NCBI RefSeq assembly: GCF_029846235.1
Contig: NZ_JARVWP010000013.1
Location: 1 to 64,000 of the forward strand
Origin: Bradyrhizobium sp. CER78
Lineage (GTDB): Bacteria > Pseudomonadota > Alphaproteobacteria > Rhizobiales > Xanthobacteraceae
Length of the DNA stretch: 64,000 nucleotides
Reading direction: 5' to 3'
Position 1 is the stretch's first letter; each line of letters opens with the position of its first letter. Below are positions 26,833-35,486 of this stretch, piece by piece. Position numbers and translations under genes: made by a program. The notes below the pieces were generated by a model. The model saw only the letters and a list, made by a program, of their open reading frames with translations, did no database searches and was not told the DNA's origin.

Positions 26833-28266
26833 ATGGCTTGGGATATTCTGGCGTCCGGCTCCGGAAAATGTCGTGCGGCATCTGCCGTTCGCGGCGGCGT
26901 CACACCGGCACGGACCGCATTGCTGGCGCTCGTGGTTGCCTTGCTGCCATTGCAAGCGTTGGCGTTTCCGCTCGGCGGCGATCAGACCGTGCTGCCGGCC
27001 GGCACTGAATTATCCGAGGACGCGCTGGCGCGGCCGCGCGAGCTCTTTCATTCCGAGGCGATGGGCGGGCGGAAGTCCTATCTGGTCAATCTCGGCGATC
27101 TCGCTTTCAACTCCCCTTCCATCCTCGGCGGCAAGGCCCGCCAGGCCGAGATGAGCTGCGGTACCTGCCACGTCAACGGCGCATCGAACCCGAAACTGTT
27201 CGTTCCAGGCGTATCCTCCCGCCCCGGCACCTTCGACACCACGAGCCTCGTCTTCAACGCGAAGACGTTCAACAGCATCCTCGATCCGGTCAGGATCCCG
27301 AGCCTGCGAGGTGCCCGCTTCCTCGCACCCTACGGCCATGACGGGCGCATCACCTCGCTGCGTGAGTTCGTCTATAATGTCATCGTCAACGAGTTTTCCG
27401 GGCCGCGGCCAAGCGACGAGGTTCTGGACGGCCTCGTCGCCTATATCAACGACATCGACTTCCTCCCCAATCCGAAGATTGCGCCCGGCGGCAGGCTTGG
27501 CGCGCAGGCGAGCGTGGCCGAGCGTCGTGGCGAGGCGCTGTTCTTCAAGCCATTCCCGAAGCAGGCCGAGTTGAGCTGTGCCGGGTGCCATCTTCCGGCC
27601 GGAACCTTCAACGACCAGGTGCGTCACGACGTCGGATCGGGCGGGCTGGTGAAGACCCCGACCCTGCTGAACGCTAATTTCAATGCGCCGTACTTCCACG
27701 ACGGCCGCTACGACACGTATGAGCAGGTGGTCGAGCATTTCGACCGTGTGTTCGACCTCGAATTGTCGAGCCAGGACGTGCAGGACCTCGTCGCCTATCT
27801 GAATGCGGTCGGCGACGGCGAACGTCCGTTCGACAAGGACGGCGTCGTGCTCCGGATGAAGGAAGTGCTGGAGTTGTCGAGCGTGCTCGAGACCGCGATC
27901 CCGGCCGCCGATACCGCAGTGGTGTCGCTGGCCGTGACCGGGGTCGGCGCCGAGCTGCGCGAGCTGACCGAGCACATCCCCGACATCAGGAACACCTCGA
28001 TCGGCGGCAAGGACGAGCGGCTGGCGGCACGCGCGATCCTCAAGGACCTCGTCCTCACGCTGCGCCGCATCGACCTCGAAGTCGCGGCCGGTCATATCGA
28101 CGAAGCGATGACGGAATATCGCAAATTCGCCCAGCTGGTGAATTTCGACGTTCCCGTTGCGCTAAAGAAGGCCGAGCCGTGGTCGCTGTTCAATAGCAAT
28201 GTGCATCAAGCCCACTACACGGCGCTCGGCCGGATGCTGCCGGTCACGAGCGGGCAATCGCAGTAG
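26833..28266 (+). CDS. MauG/CcpA-like di-haem cytochrome c peroxidase family protein, copy 1
   Basis: This 477-aa periplasmic protein has a signal segment (ARTALLALVVALLPLQALA) and two c-type haem motifs, CGTCH at residue 109 and CAGCH at residue 249. That is the layout of bacterial di-haem peroxidase/MauG proteins, which reduce H2O2 or oxidise a protein partner using electrons from cytochromes. Conserved segments include SYLVNLGDLAFNSP, GRITSLREFV and APYFHDGRYDTYEQVV. Starts at 26743 and 26803 are possible; 26833 gives the best signal peptide, with AAGGGG upstream. It shares long stretches with the protein encoded at 31380-32756, so the two are paralogues. The real substrate is unknown. Confidence 0.87.
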   Translation: MAWDILASGSGKCRAASAVRGGVTPARTALLALVVALLPLQALAFPLGGDQTVLPAGTELSEDALARPRELFHSEAMGGRKSYLVNLGDLAFNSPSILGGKARQAEMSCGTCHVNGASNPKLFVPGVSSRPGTFDTTSLVFNAKTFNSILDPVRIPSLRGARFLAPYGHDGRITSLREFVYNVIVNEFSGPRPSDEVLDGLVAYINDIDFLPNPKIAPGGRLGAQASVAERRGEALFFKPFPKQAELSCAGCHLPAGTFNDQVRHDVGSGGLVKTPTLLNANFNAPYFHDGRYDTYEQVVEHFDRVFDLELSSQDVQDLVAYLNAVGDGERPFDKDGVVLRMKEVLELSSVLETAIPAADTAVVSLAVTGVGAELRELTEHIPDIRNTSIGGKDERLAARAILKDLVLTLRRIDLEVAAGHIDEAMTEYRKFAQLVNFDVPVALKKAEPWSLFNSNVHQAHYTALGRMLPVTSGQSQ

Positions 28267-28276
28267 CGCACGGCCA

Positions 28277-28963
28277 TCACTGCGAGGCCGGCGGCTCGAC
28301 CCACACGTCGCTCTGCTGGATCCGGCGGATCAGCGCTTGCGGATCGAACTTGCGCAGACCTGCGGGGATTTCGAAGCTTTGCGCCGGCTGAGGCTCGTCC
28401 CGGATGTGATCGGCTGATATCACCGTCCCGTCCACGGTCTTGATCTGCACCGGAAAGCTGCGCGCGCGGTCGATCCAGCCGGTAAAGCTCAAACCGGACG
28501 GTCCGGTGATTCGATAGATTTCGGTGCTGCGTCCCGCGATTGCTTCCTGTCCATCGTGCTGGCAGCGCCAGGTCGCGAGATCGACCGGCGCGGATAGCTG
28601 CGCCATCGACAGCCATTGCCGGCACGGATCGTCGGGATCGACCGGCACGAACAGCTGGGTGAGCGGGCTCGATTGCATCGCATTCATGTAGACGTGTGCG
28701 GCCGGCCGGACGAAATAGGCGGCGGGTCTGGCCGCATCGAGCAGGAAGAAGCCGTCGGGCAGCGCGGTGGTCTCGATGCGCGCTTTTCGGCCCGAGACCC
28801 GCAGCGTTCCCATGACCGTTGCCGTATCGTCCTTCCGCGCGACGAGGTCGGCGGAAAACTGTTGCGCCGTGGCCGGCATCGACGCATCAGCCAGGATTGC
28901 GACGGCGAGCAGGCAGGCCACCGCGCGCGTGCGTCCCTTGCATGTCTTTTCGTCGCGCGTCAT
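28277..28963 (-). CDS. Secreted protein with LolA/LolB-like beta-barrel pattern
   Basis: This 228-aa protein has a signal peptide (RAVACLLAVAILADASMPATA). A series of short strands follows, such as FSADLVARKDDTATVMGTLRVSGRKARIET, FLLDAARPAAYFV, TEIYRITGPSGLSFTGWIDRARSFPVQIKTVDGTVISADHI and QSFEIPAGLRKFDPQ. This order resembles the LolA/outer-membrane lipoprotein-sorting fold or DUF4412 proteins that bind a hydrophobic ligand. No lipobox is visible. It is convergent with MauG-like 1 (10-nt gap) and lies before the second phosphoesterase on the same strand. Function is unknown; the fold guess is by eye. Confidence 0.65.
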   Translation of the reverse strand: MTRDEKTCKGRTRAVACLLAVAILADASMPATAQQFSADLVARKDDTATVMGTLRVSGRKARIETTALPDGFFLLDAARPAAYFVRPAAHVYMNAMQSSPLTQLFVPVDPDDPCRQWLSMAQLSAPVDLATWRCQHDGQEAIAGRSTEIYRITGPSGLSFTGWIDRARSFPVQIKTVDGTVISADHIRDEPQPAQSFEIPAGLRKFDPQALIRRIQQSDVWVEPPASQ

Positions 28964-29083
28964 CGCATATCCCCGGTCGTTGGGCTGATGGGCAGGCAAA
29001 ACGTGACGGCGCCGACCGAACCAACGGTTCGATCGGCGCCGGCCTTGGATGGATTCAAGACCTCGTCCTGGACGAGAGCTCGA

Positions 29084-31141
29084 TCACTCGGTGTAGGACA
29101 AATTGACCGGCTTGCTGAAGTCGAACGCGTCGAACAGGTCAGACAGCGCCGGGCTGTTGGTCGGGACGTACTCGTTGTTCTTCGAGTAGCTCGGGTTCGG
29201 CAGGTTGTCGCGGCTGCGGTTCGTGAGCGGCTGGAGGCCCCAGTTGCGTTCGATGAACTTCAGCAGCGAAACGTGGTCGGCGTAGTTGTGGTTGACCTTG
29301 CCGCCCGTCGAATAGGGCGAGAGGATCAGGGTCGGAATGCGCGGTCCGTCGCCGAAGAAGTCGATCGACTGCTGGTAACCGGAGTCCCAGTAGCCGCCGG
29401 CCTCGTCCCAGGTGATGAAGACCGCGGTGTCAGCCTTCAGCTCCGGATTGTTCTCCAGCGCGTTGAGCACGTTCAGGACATAGGCCTCGAACAGGTCAAC
29501 CTTCGAGCTCTGCGGGTGACCGTCGAGTAGACCGTCCGGCTTGCCGAACGACACCGCGGGCAGCGTGTTGTTCTGGATCGCCGTGATCAGATCGGCAGTG
29601 TCCTTCATGTGAGCCTGACGCACGGCCGGGTTGGCCATGATCGAGGTCGCATACTGGAACGGATTGCAGATCTGGCAGTAGGCAACACCGAGAGCGTGCG
29701 CCGGATCGGCGAGCGCAGCGGCGCTGAGGTTGGGGTTCGACGGATTGGCAGCAACCGCGGCATTGGCGAGCGCCACGGCGTCGTTGAACGCGCCACCGTA
29801 GAACGCCCAGGAGATGTTCTTCTCCATCAGCGCATCGCCGATCGTGCGAACCGACGACGGCGGAACGTTGTTGCCGCCCGACAGCGCGCCGTTCGGCAGA
29901 TAGCCCGGATTGACGTTGTTGAGCATGTAGTAGTGGTTGGGCTTGCAGTTCGGCTCCGCCGCGTACGGCAGATTGTTGAGATAGGTGACGATCGGCTTCA
30001 CGCCGGGCTGGAACACGTCCGAGCAGTTGCTCCAGTTGCCGTCGACGGTGTAGCGGTTGACCGAGCCCGTGACCGGGTTCGGGTTGGCGATCAGGTTCGC
30101 CGGCGGCGTCACCGGGTTGCCCTTGCCGTCGCTCCAGAAGGCCGCGTCGCCGGTGCCGAGCATGAAGTGGTTCGCGCCGGTGCCGCCGTGGAACGACTGG
30201 TGGAAATTGTCGCTCAGGGTGAAGCGGTCGGCGAGCATCTTCAGGACCGGGGCCTGACCCTGCTGGGCGTTGTAGAAGCCCATCGAGTTGGCCATGCTCT
30301 TGTTCGACGCCGAATAGGTTGCCATCACGAACGGGAACAGGTCGTTCAGGCAGCCCGAATTGTTCTTCTTGGTGGCGTTGGCGGCGCTGCAGTCTTCCTG
30401 CTGCCAATCCTGATAGAAGCGATGGGTCGAGTCGCCCGTGTAATCGTCGTCGCTGATCTGCTCACCCTGCAGCGGGAACGGTCCGTTCAGACCGCCGGCG
30501 CCGGGAACGCGGGTATCCAGCACACCGGTCGGCAGGCCGCTGAAGCCGGTGGTGAGGATGTCGAGATCGGCCGGATCCATGTCCTTCTCGACGCCGGCCT
30601 CAGTGATCGTCTTGAACGGGGGCGCGGTGTCGCTCTGCGCCGTCGGCGTGCCGTTGGTGTTCGGCTGCGGCATCAAGTTGGTCGCGTTGTAGGGCGACTT
30701 CGAGATAGCCGGCGCACCGATGTAGTACAGCGGTTGGCCGGCGACCGAGGCCTGCTGCGCCTGCGCGAAGTTCGGCCCCGGCGTTCCGTCCTCGTTGACG
30801 ATGCCCTTCGACAACAGGTTGGAGATGGTCTGGCCCTTGCCCTTGGGCTTGTAGATACCGAAGGTGTGATCGAGACCGCGGTTCTCACCAATCAGGATAA
30901 TGACGTGCTTGATCGGCGAAGCGGTCTTCACGCCGTGATCGCCGTCGCCATGATGGCCATGGTTCTCATGCTTCGCACGATCGCCCTCTTCGTGCGCCTG
31001 GTGATTGTGATGCGAACGCTTGTCCCAATCACTGCGACCGCCCGGATAGTGAGCGGCATATGCGGCTGTTGCGACGAGCACCGATGACGCGATGCAGAGC
31101 GCGGTGCTGGTTCGCCAGTGCTTTTTGTAATTCAAACTCAT
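29084..31141 (-). CDS. Secreted phosphoesterase (phospholipase C / acid phosphatase superfamily), copy 2
   Basis: This 685-aa protein has a signal peptide (cleavage near residue 29) followed by a very His-rich linker (residues 44-69). The phosphoesterase domain carries ENRGLD at 86-91 in place of ENRSFD, and a late metal motif TWDEAGGYWDSGY near residue 570. GPRIPTLILSPYS and HVSLLKFIERNWGL match the family. It is longer than copy 1, with an insert rich in Asn/Gly/Pro in the middle. The open frame extends to 31339, but ATG 31141 starts the signal peptide. The His-rich linker could bind zinc or other metals. Its neighbours on both sides include MauG-like genes. Confidence 0.88.
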   Translation of the reverse strand: MSLNYKKHWRTSTALCIASSVLVATAAYAAHYPGGRSDWDKRSHHNHQAHEEGDRAKHENHGHHGDGDHGVKTASPIKHVIILIGENRGLDHTFGIYKPKGKGQTISNLLSKGIVNEDGTPGPNFAQAQQASVAGQPLYYIGAPAISKSPYNATNLMPQPNTNGTPTAQSDTAPPFKTITEAGVEKDMDPADLDILTTGFSGLPTGVLDTRVPGAGGLNGPFPLQGEQISDDDYTGDSTHRFYQDWQQEDCSAANATKKNNSGCLNDLFPFVMATYSASNKSMANSMGFYNAQQGQAPVLKMLADRFTLSDNFHQSFHGGTGANHFMLGTGDAAFWSDGKGNPVTPPANLIANPNPVTGSVNRYTVDGNWSNCSDVFQPGVKPIVTYLNNLPYAAEPNCKPNHYYMLNNVNPGYLPNGALSGGNNVPPSSVRTIGDALMEKNISWAFYGGAFNDAVALANAAVAANPSNPNLSAAALADPAHALGVAYCQICNPFQYATSIMANPAVRQAHMKDTADLITAIQNNTLPAVSFGKPDGLLDGHPQSSKVDLFEAYVLNVLNALENNPELKADTAVFITWDEAGGYWDSGYQQSIDFFGDGPRIPTLILSPYSTGGKVNHNYADHVSLLKFIERNWGLQPLTNRSRDNLPNPSYSKNNEYVPTNSPALSDLFDAFDFSKPVNLSYTE

Positions 31142-31379
31142 TGTCGACCTCAGGGTGTTTGCGGTTAGCAACACGCCCTGCTTAGTGCGACAGTATGACG
31201 CATGCTTTTCGCTTACGTGAAAGCGCGCGAGAAATTTCGAAACGTTCAAAGATTTTCTGTGAAGACACCTGCCGCCGCGCGACGCATCTCCACGATTCGA
31301 CTCTTCAACCGAAGATCGACAATTGACGAAGCAATCCACGCAACGGCGCGTTGCGCGACTGCACTACAATACAAGTCAA
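31142..31379 (-). promoter_or_regulatory. Upstream region of phosphoesterase 2
   Basis: This 238-bp space holds the promoter of phosphoesterase 2 and the end of the MauG-like 2 gene. GCGACAGTATGACGC (about 31187-31201) includes a GACAG half-site like those upstream of copy 1, but no full PHO box. The rest is AT-richer than the surrounding genes. I see no terminator. Confidence 0.25.
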
Positions 31380-32756
31380 TCAGTGCGAAACATGCCTGGA
31401 TCGCATCACCTCGCGAAGTGCAGCGTAATGCCGGTCATGCACGCCTTGATTGAACAGCGACCACGGCTCGGCGCTGGCCAACAGCGCAGGCACCGCAGCA
31501 GCCATCAGGTTGCGATAATTCCTGAACTCGGTCGCAGCGTCCGCATTGCGTCCCGCTGCAACGGCCATCTCGATCCGCCGCAGCGTCAGCACGAGCTCCT
31601 TGAGCCCGTTGCGCGCAAGCACGCGCTGCTGCTCGCCGCCCGACACGCTGGTGTTCTTGCGATCGGGATATTGCTCGGTCAATTCGCGCAGCTCGCGGCC
31701 GATCGTATCGACCGCCAGCGCGACAACGTCCTTGTCGCCGGCAGGAATCGCGGTCGCGAGCACCGTCGAAAAATCATTGATCTCCTTCAGCGTCGCACCG
31801 GCGCCGTCGCGCTCATAAGGCTGCACGCCATCGCCGACGGCCGTAAGGTAGGCGACGAGGTCGCCCTTGTCCTGCGCCGAGAGGTCGAGCTGAAAGGTCC
31901 GGTCGAAATAGTCGACCACCTGGTTGTAATTATCGAACCGGCCGTCGTGGAAGTACGGTGCATTGAAGTCGGCGTTGCGCAGCGTCGGCGTCTTGAACAA
32001 TCCGCCCGAGCCGACATCGTGCTGCCGGTGATCGACAAAGCCGGACGACGGGACGTGGCACCCCGCGCAGCTCAGCGCAGGATCGTGCGGGAACGGTTTT
32101 GCGAACAGCGCTTCGCCGCGGCGCTCCGCGTCGGTGATCTTGCCGGCCAGCCGCCCGGCGGGACCGAGGCTCGGATTGGGCAGGAAGTCGATGTCGTGAA
32201 GATAGGCCACGATCGCATCGAGCGTTGCCGGCGACGGCTCGGGCCCTGCGAATTCATTGGTGATGACGTTGTGGACGAAGTCGCGCAGCGAGGCGAACCG
32301 GCCGTCGGCGCCGTAGGGCGCAAGGTAGCGCGCGCCGCGCAGGCTCGGAATCCGCACCGGATCGAACGCCAGATTGTTGGCCTTCGGATTGAACAGCGGA
32401 CCGGTGGTGTCGAACGTGCCGGGCCGGCTCGACATCTTTGGCATGAAGAATTTTGCGTTGTTGGCGCCATTGACGTGGCAGGTGCCGCAGCTCACGCCGG
32501 CCTGCCGCGCCACCTCGCCGAGCAACCCGGGCGAATTGAAGGCGAGATCGCCGAGGTTGACCAGATACGACTTGGCTCCGGTCCGCTCCGACTGGAACAC
32601 CTCGCGCGGCTTGTCGAGCGCATCCTCGTTCAGCTCGGTCGCGACCGGCAGCACGGTCTTGTCGCCGTCGACCGGAAACGCCGCCGCGCGCCCGAGCAGC
32701 GCAAGGGCGACGACGCCGGAGAGCAGCGCGGCCAGACGCCGGTGAAGCGATGTCAT
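31380..32756 (-). CDS. MauG/CcpA-like di-haem cytochrome c peroxidase family protein, copy 2
   Basis: This 458-aa periplasmic protein has a signal peptide (LLSGVVALALLGRAAA) and two c-haem motifs, CGTCH at residue 90 and CAGCH near residue 230. It is a clear paralogue of the 26833-28266 product: both have GD-TVLP--TEL-EDAL, SYLVNLGDLAFNSP and SCGTCHVNGA. Its ATG overlaps the stop of the imelysin gene by 4 nt, so the two are translated together. Di-haem cytochrome plus imelysin pairs are known from iron-uptake-related operons. It may oxidise a metal ion or protein in the periplasm (inference). Confidence 0.88.
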   Translation of the reverse strand: MTSLHRRLAALLSGVVALALLGRAAAFPVDGDKTVLPVATELNEDALDKPREVFQSERTGAKSYLVNLGDLAFNSPGLLGEVARQAGVSCGTCHVNGANNAKFFMPKMSSRPGTFDTTGPLFNPKANNLAFDPVRIPSLRGARYLAPYGADGRFASLRDFVHNVITNEFAGPEPSPATLDAIVAYLHDIDFLPNPSLGPAGRLAGKITDAERRGEALFAKPFPHDPALSCAGCHVPSSGFVDHRQHDVGSGGLFKTPTLRNADFNAPYFHDGRFDNYNQVVDYFDRTFQLDLSAQDKGDLVAYLTAVGDGVQPYERDGAGATLKEINDFSTVLATAIPAGDKDVVALAVDTIGRELRELTEQYPDRKNTSVSGGEQQRVLARNGLKELVLTLRRIEMAVAAGRNADAATEFRNYRNLMAAAVPALLASAEPWSLFNQGVHDRHYAALREVMRSRHVSH

Positions 32757-33553
32757 CGCGCCTGCGCCTCCAGGGTCGGGCGCTGCAGCCCGAGCTTTGC
32801 CGAGGCGCTCTGCAACGCGACGACCAGCTCCTCGCTGGTCTGGCGCAGATCGGCGATATTGACGTGAGGCAGGTCGGGCGTGGCGACGATCGCCTGCAGC
32901 CGCTCGATGCGGTTCGTCACCATCTCGTCGAGCTTGCCATCCACCGTGTTGAGCGCGGCAGAGAAGATCGTGCGATAGGCGAAGTCGATGCCGGCGATAT
33001 TGTTGCGCATATCATCCAGCGAGGTGCCGCTGATGCGCGACTCGCCGCCATCGGCCTTGCTCTCGCCGACTTCGTAGGCGAGCCGCACCGTGCCGTCCAG
33101 CAGCCCCTGCGGCGTCAGCTTGATGTCCTTGAGCTTGCCGTGAAGATCATTCAGATGCTCGACGAGGCCGGTCGCATCGGCGGCAACATCGGTGCTGGCA
33201 GCGCCGAACAATTTTGCCTCGATGGCATGAAACCCGCTGTCCGCGTTCGGCCAGGCGTCGATCTGCGCATCGAGCTCGGGCACGAAGCCCGCGGTAAACA
33301 CTTCCGAGCGCTCCCAGCCGGCGCGCGCCGACAACCAGGCCTTCTTTGCACCGGGCAAATCCGCGGCAGCGGCGCGCTCGCGCAACGCACGCGCGCCCGC
33401 CAGCGCGCTGCCAACGCCCTCGATCAGATACGGCCGATAACGCTCGGCGCCGTCCTCGAGAGCGCCCGCATTCGCGGCGCGCACGCCTGCCGACGCTGCC
33501 AGCAAAGCCAGGCACGCCGCCACTCGCATCTTGTACATAGTCAACCCACTCAT
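32753..33553 (-). CDS. Imelysin (peptidase M75) family protein
   Basis: This 266-aa protein has a signal peptide (VAACLALLAASAGVRA) and a helical imelysin-like domain with the hallmark GxHxxE at 107-112 (GFHAIE). Related proteins (EfeO, IrpA, Alp7-type) take part in iron uptake at the periplasm; the motif is a proposed metal site. The gene overlaps the MauG-like 2 gene by 4 nt, which supports a joint role in metal oxidation or capture. Two further Met codons at 33538 and 33529 are possible starts and leave the signal peptide intact. Confidence 0.85.
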   Translation of the reverse strand: MSGLTMYKMRVAACLALLAASAGVRAANAGALEDGAERYRPYLIEGVGSALAGARALRERAAAADLPGAKKAWLSARAGWERSEVFTAGFVPELDAQIDAWPNADSGFHAIEAKLFGAASTDVAADATGLVEHLNDLHGKLKDIKLTPQGLLDGTVRLAYEVGESKADGGESRISGTSLDDMRNNIAGIDFAYRTIFSAALNTVDGKLDEMVTNRIERLQAIVATPDLPHVNIADLRQTSEELVVALQSASAKLGLQRPTLEAQAR

Positions 33554-33781
33554 CTGCCGCGAAGGGCTCGTGGCACATAGCGGAGCGAACTATTGTCGGT
33601 ATCCTATGCGGATTTGTGACAGCGCAGACTTTTTGTCGCATCTTTTCTGTTTCATCATCGGCGATGACGATCACAATCCCGCAAGCGCATCATGCGGCTG
33701 CCGATCGGTGAAAATGCACTGTTCAACGCGCGCGAGTTGTTGCAACACAGTGTGTTCACGCGTCACGCTTGTCCCGTCACC
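33554..33781. promoter_or_regulatory. Divergent promoter region, imelysin / prepilin peptidase
   Basis: This 228-bp gap contains GTGACAG at 33616-33622. On the minus strand this reads CTGTCACAAAT, which agrees with the PHO half-box CTGTCATAAAT at 10 of 11 positions and faces the imelysin gene. A second half-site at the required 11-bp spacing is not seen. The region is AT-richer than its surroundings. Confidence 0.35.
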
Positions 33782-34273
33782 ATGCAGATCGACCACGAAG
33801 TTCTTTATTTCATTGCATCTTACGGCACGCTTTGCGTGCTCTGCTGCAGCGTTGCGCTGATCGATCTTCGTCACGGCATCATTCCCGACTGGCTGAATCT
33901 TGCGATCGCAGCGCTCGGGCTTGCAAACGTGGTTGTCACTGAAGGTGCAACGGCCACCTTCAGTGCGATGGCGATCGCCGCTCTCGTCGGCTTCGTGTTC
34001 TGGCTGTTGCAGGGGCTTTACTTTGCGCTACGGCACGTGGACGGGATGGGACTTGGCGACGTCAAGTTTCTTGCAGCAGCGGCGATCTGGGTCGGCGCGT
34101 CGGGGATTCCGACCCTGCTGCTGATCGCGGCGCTCGCGGCACTTGGTGTGGCCGGCGGCCTGCAACTCGCAGGGCACGAGATGAAGCGTCAGACGTCGAT
34201 TCCGTTCGGCCCGTTTCTAGCGCTCGGGCTTCTCCTGACGCCGGCCCTTCAGAGCTGGCTCGCGTTGAGCTAG
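33782..34273 (+). CDS. Prepilin peptidase, A24 family (single-domain)
   Basis: This 163-aa inner-membrane aspartic protease has about five helices and the two catalytic aspartates of the family, Asp28 (in LIDLRHGIIPD) and Asp93 in the GxGD motif (GMGLGD). It cleaves leader peptides of type IV prepilins and T2SS pseudopilins. It lacks the N-terminal methylase and zinc domain of PilD/GspO, so it is of the short CpaA/TadV-like form. The T2SS cluster begins only 8 nt away in the convergent direction, and its pseudopilins are the obvious substrates. ATG 33782 was chosen because upstream residues are not family-like. Confidence 0.85.
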   Translation: MQIDHEVLYFIASYGTLCVLCCSVALIDLRHGIIPDWLNLAIAALGLANVVVTEGATATFSAMAIAALVGFVFWLLQGLYFALRHVDGMGLGDVKFLAAAAIWVGASGIPTLLLIAALAALGVAGGLQLAGHEMKRQTSIPFGPFLALGLLLTPALQSWLALS

Positions 34274-34281
34274 CAGCGCAA

Positions 34282-34926
34282 TCACCTCTGGATCCGCGCC
34301 GCCAATGGCTTCCGCTCGGTGCTGACCGGAACGAGGCGGGCCTCGCCGCTCTCATCACCGCCGGGCTGCGGCAATGTGAGCACCGCTGCGTGCTCGTCTT
34401 TCTCCATCGTGGCTTCGCGCGCCTTGATGGTTAGCAGCTTCCAGCCCTGGAAATCGTCGCCGATCTTGAGCCGCAGCGCAGTCTTGTTCGATTGATCGAG
34501 AAAGATCCCGAAGCTTTCATCATCTCCGGAGATCGTGCCGACCAGCGACAGCGGCGGCGGCTCGGTCGCGACCTTGCGCGGCGGTGGCGGCGGCTTGCTG
34601 GCCTCCGGTTCTGCAACGACGACAGGTGGAGGCCGCCGCGACGGCGAGAACACCGGGCGGTCGCGGGTGTTGGACAGTGTGGTGAGCGGGATGCCCCACA
34701 GCGGATTGGCACTGAGCGGCCGGGGTGTCGGCGCCGGCGCAGGGGCCACGCGGACCGACGTCACCGGCTCGGAGGCCGGCGGCGAACTCAGCACCGGTCC
34801 ACCCAGACGGGTTTCGTCGAGCAGCCCGGCATCCAGCGCATCGCCGGACCGGTCAGGCACGGCGGCCGATGCGGCTTGAGCCGACATCGCGAGCAGCACA
34901 ATGATCGCAGCATAGCGTCGCATCAT
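34282..34926 (-). CDS. T2SS accessory protein with PilP/GspP-like C-terminal domain
   Basis: This 214-aa protein has an N-terminal signal or anchor (AAIIVLLAMSAQAASA) and a Pro-rich periplasmic linker. A small beta domain (LSLVGTISGDDESFGIFLD ... LRLKIGDDFQGWKLLTIKAREATM) recalls the HR domain of GspC/PilP. It overlaps gspM by 4 nt and ends the gspE-M operon. No canonical gspC is present in the cluster, so this protein may take the place of GspC in linking the inner-membrane platform to the secretin (inference). It may also be annotated as GspN-like. Confidence 0.72.
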   Translation of the reverse strand: MMRRYAAIIVLLAMSAQAASAAVPDRSGDALDAGLLDETRLGGPVLSSPPASEPVTSVRVAPAPAPTPRPLSANPLWGIPLTTLSNTRDRPVFSPSRRPPPVVVAEPEASKPPPPPRKVATEPPPLSLVGTISGDDESFGIFLDQSNKTALRLKIGDDFQGWKLLTIKAREATMEKDEHAAVLTLPQPGGDESGEARLVPVSTERKPLAARIQR

Positions 34927-35486
34927 TTGGCTCCTCGCCATTGTCCGGAGACGCCGAGCAGCACGCGCAGTTTGCCGGGATCGCCGCCCTTGGCGGCTTC
35001 GTCGGCGACCGGTTGCACCACCAGTTGGTCGATGAACAGGAACGGCATGCCGGCTTCGAGATCGTAGAGCACCTGCTGCAATTGCGCCTGCTCGATCTCG
35101 CTGCTCGCGACCATGCTGATGAAGCCGGCCTTGGCCGGCGCGTTGGGCACGTCGAGCTGCGTCGACAGCACATTGCCGCCGGCCTTGATCACCGCGCCCG
35201 ACACCCGCTGCAGCAGAGTGGCGCCGGCGACCGTGACGGTCGCTCCTTCGAGATGGGCGGAGCCGGTCGGCATGGCCGCCTCTCCGGGCGCGGTCTTCGC
35301 CTTCGATCGTCCCTCCAGCTGCTCCAGCATCCCGGCCGACGCCGCGACATCGCTGCGCAGGCCGATGATGTCCGAGAGCGAGGAGATGACGACAAAGAGC
35401 AGCAGCACGAACAGGCCGAGGTAGCTCGCAGTCGCGACCAGTGGCGAGGTGCTGACCGCGGTCAGCGATCGGGATGCTGCGCTCAT
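34923..35486 (-). CDS. gspM: T2SS protein GspM (GspMb type)
   Basis: This 187-aa inner-membrane protein has one transmembrane helix (about residues 21-40, YLGLFVLLLFVVISSL) followed by a coiled region and a periplasmic ferredoxin-like domain. It matches the short GspM/GspMb family of T2SS. It overlaps gspL and the GspP-like gene by 4 nt each. It would pair with GspL in the assembly platform. Confidence 0.82.
   Translation of the reverse strand: MSAASRSLTAVSTSPLVATASYLGLFVLLLFVVISSLSDIIGLRSDVAASAGMLEQLEGRSKAKTAPGEAAMPTGSAHLEGATVTVAGATLLQRVSGAVIKAGGNVLSTQLDVPNAPAKAGFISMVASSEIEQAQLQQVLYDLEAGMPFLFIDQLVVQPVADEAAKGGDPGKLRVLLGVSGQWRGAK

Noticed and set aside
29609..32867. Long plus-strand frames opposite phosphoesterase 2 and MauG-like 2
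   Set aside because: Arg/Val/Gly-rich antisense frames without motifs.
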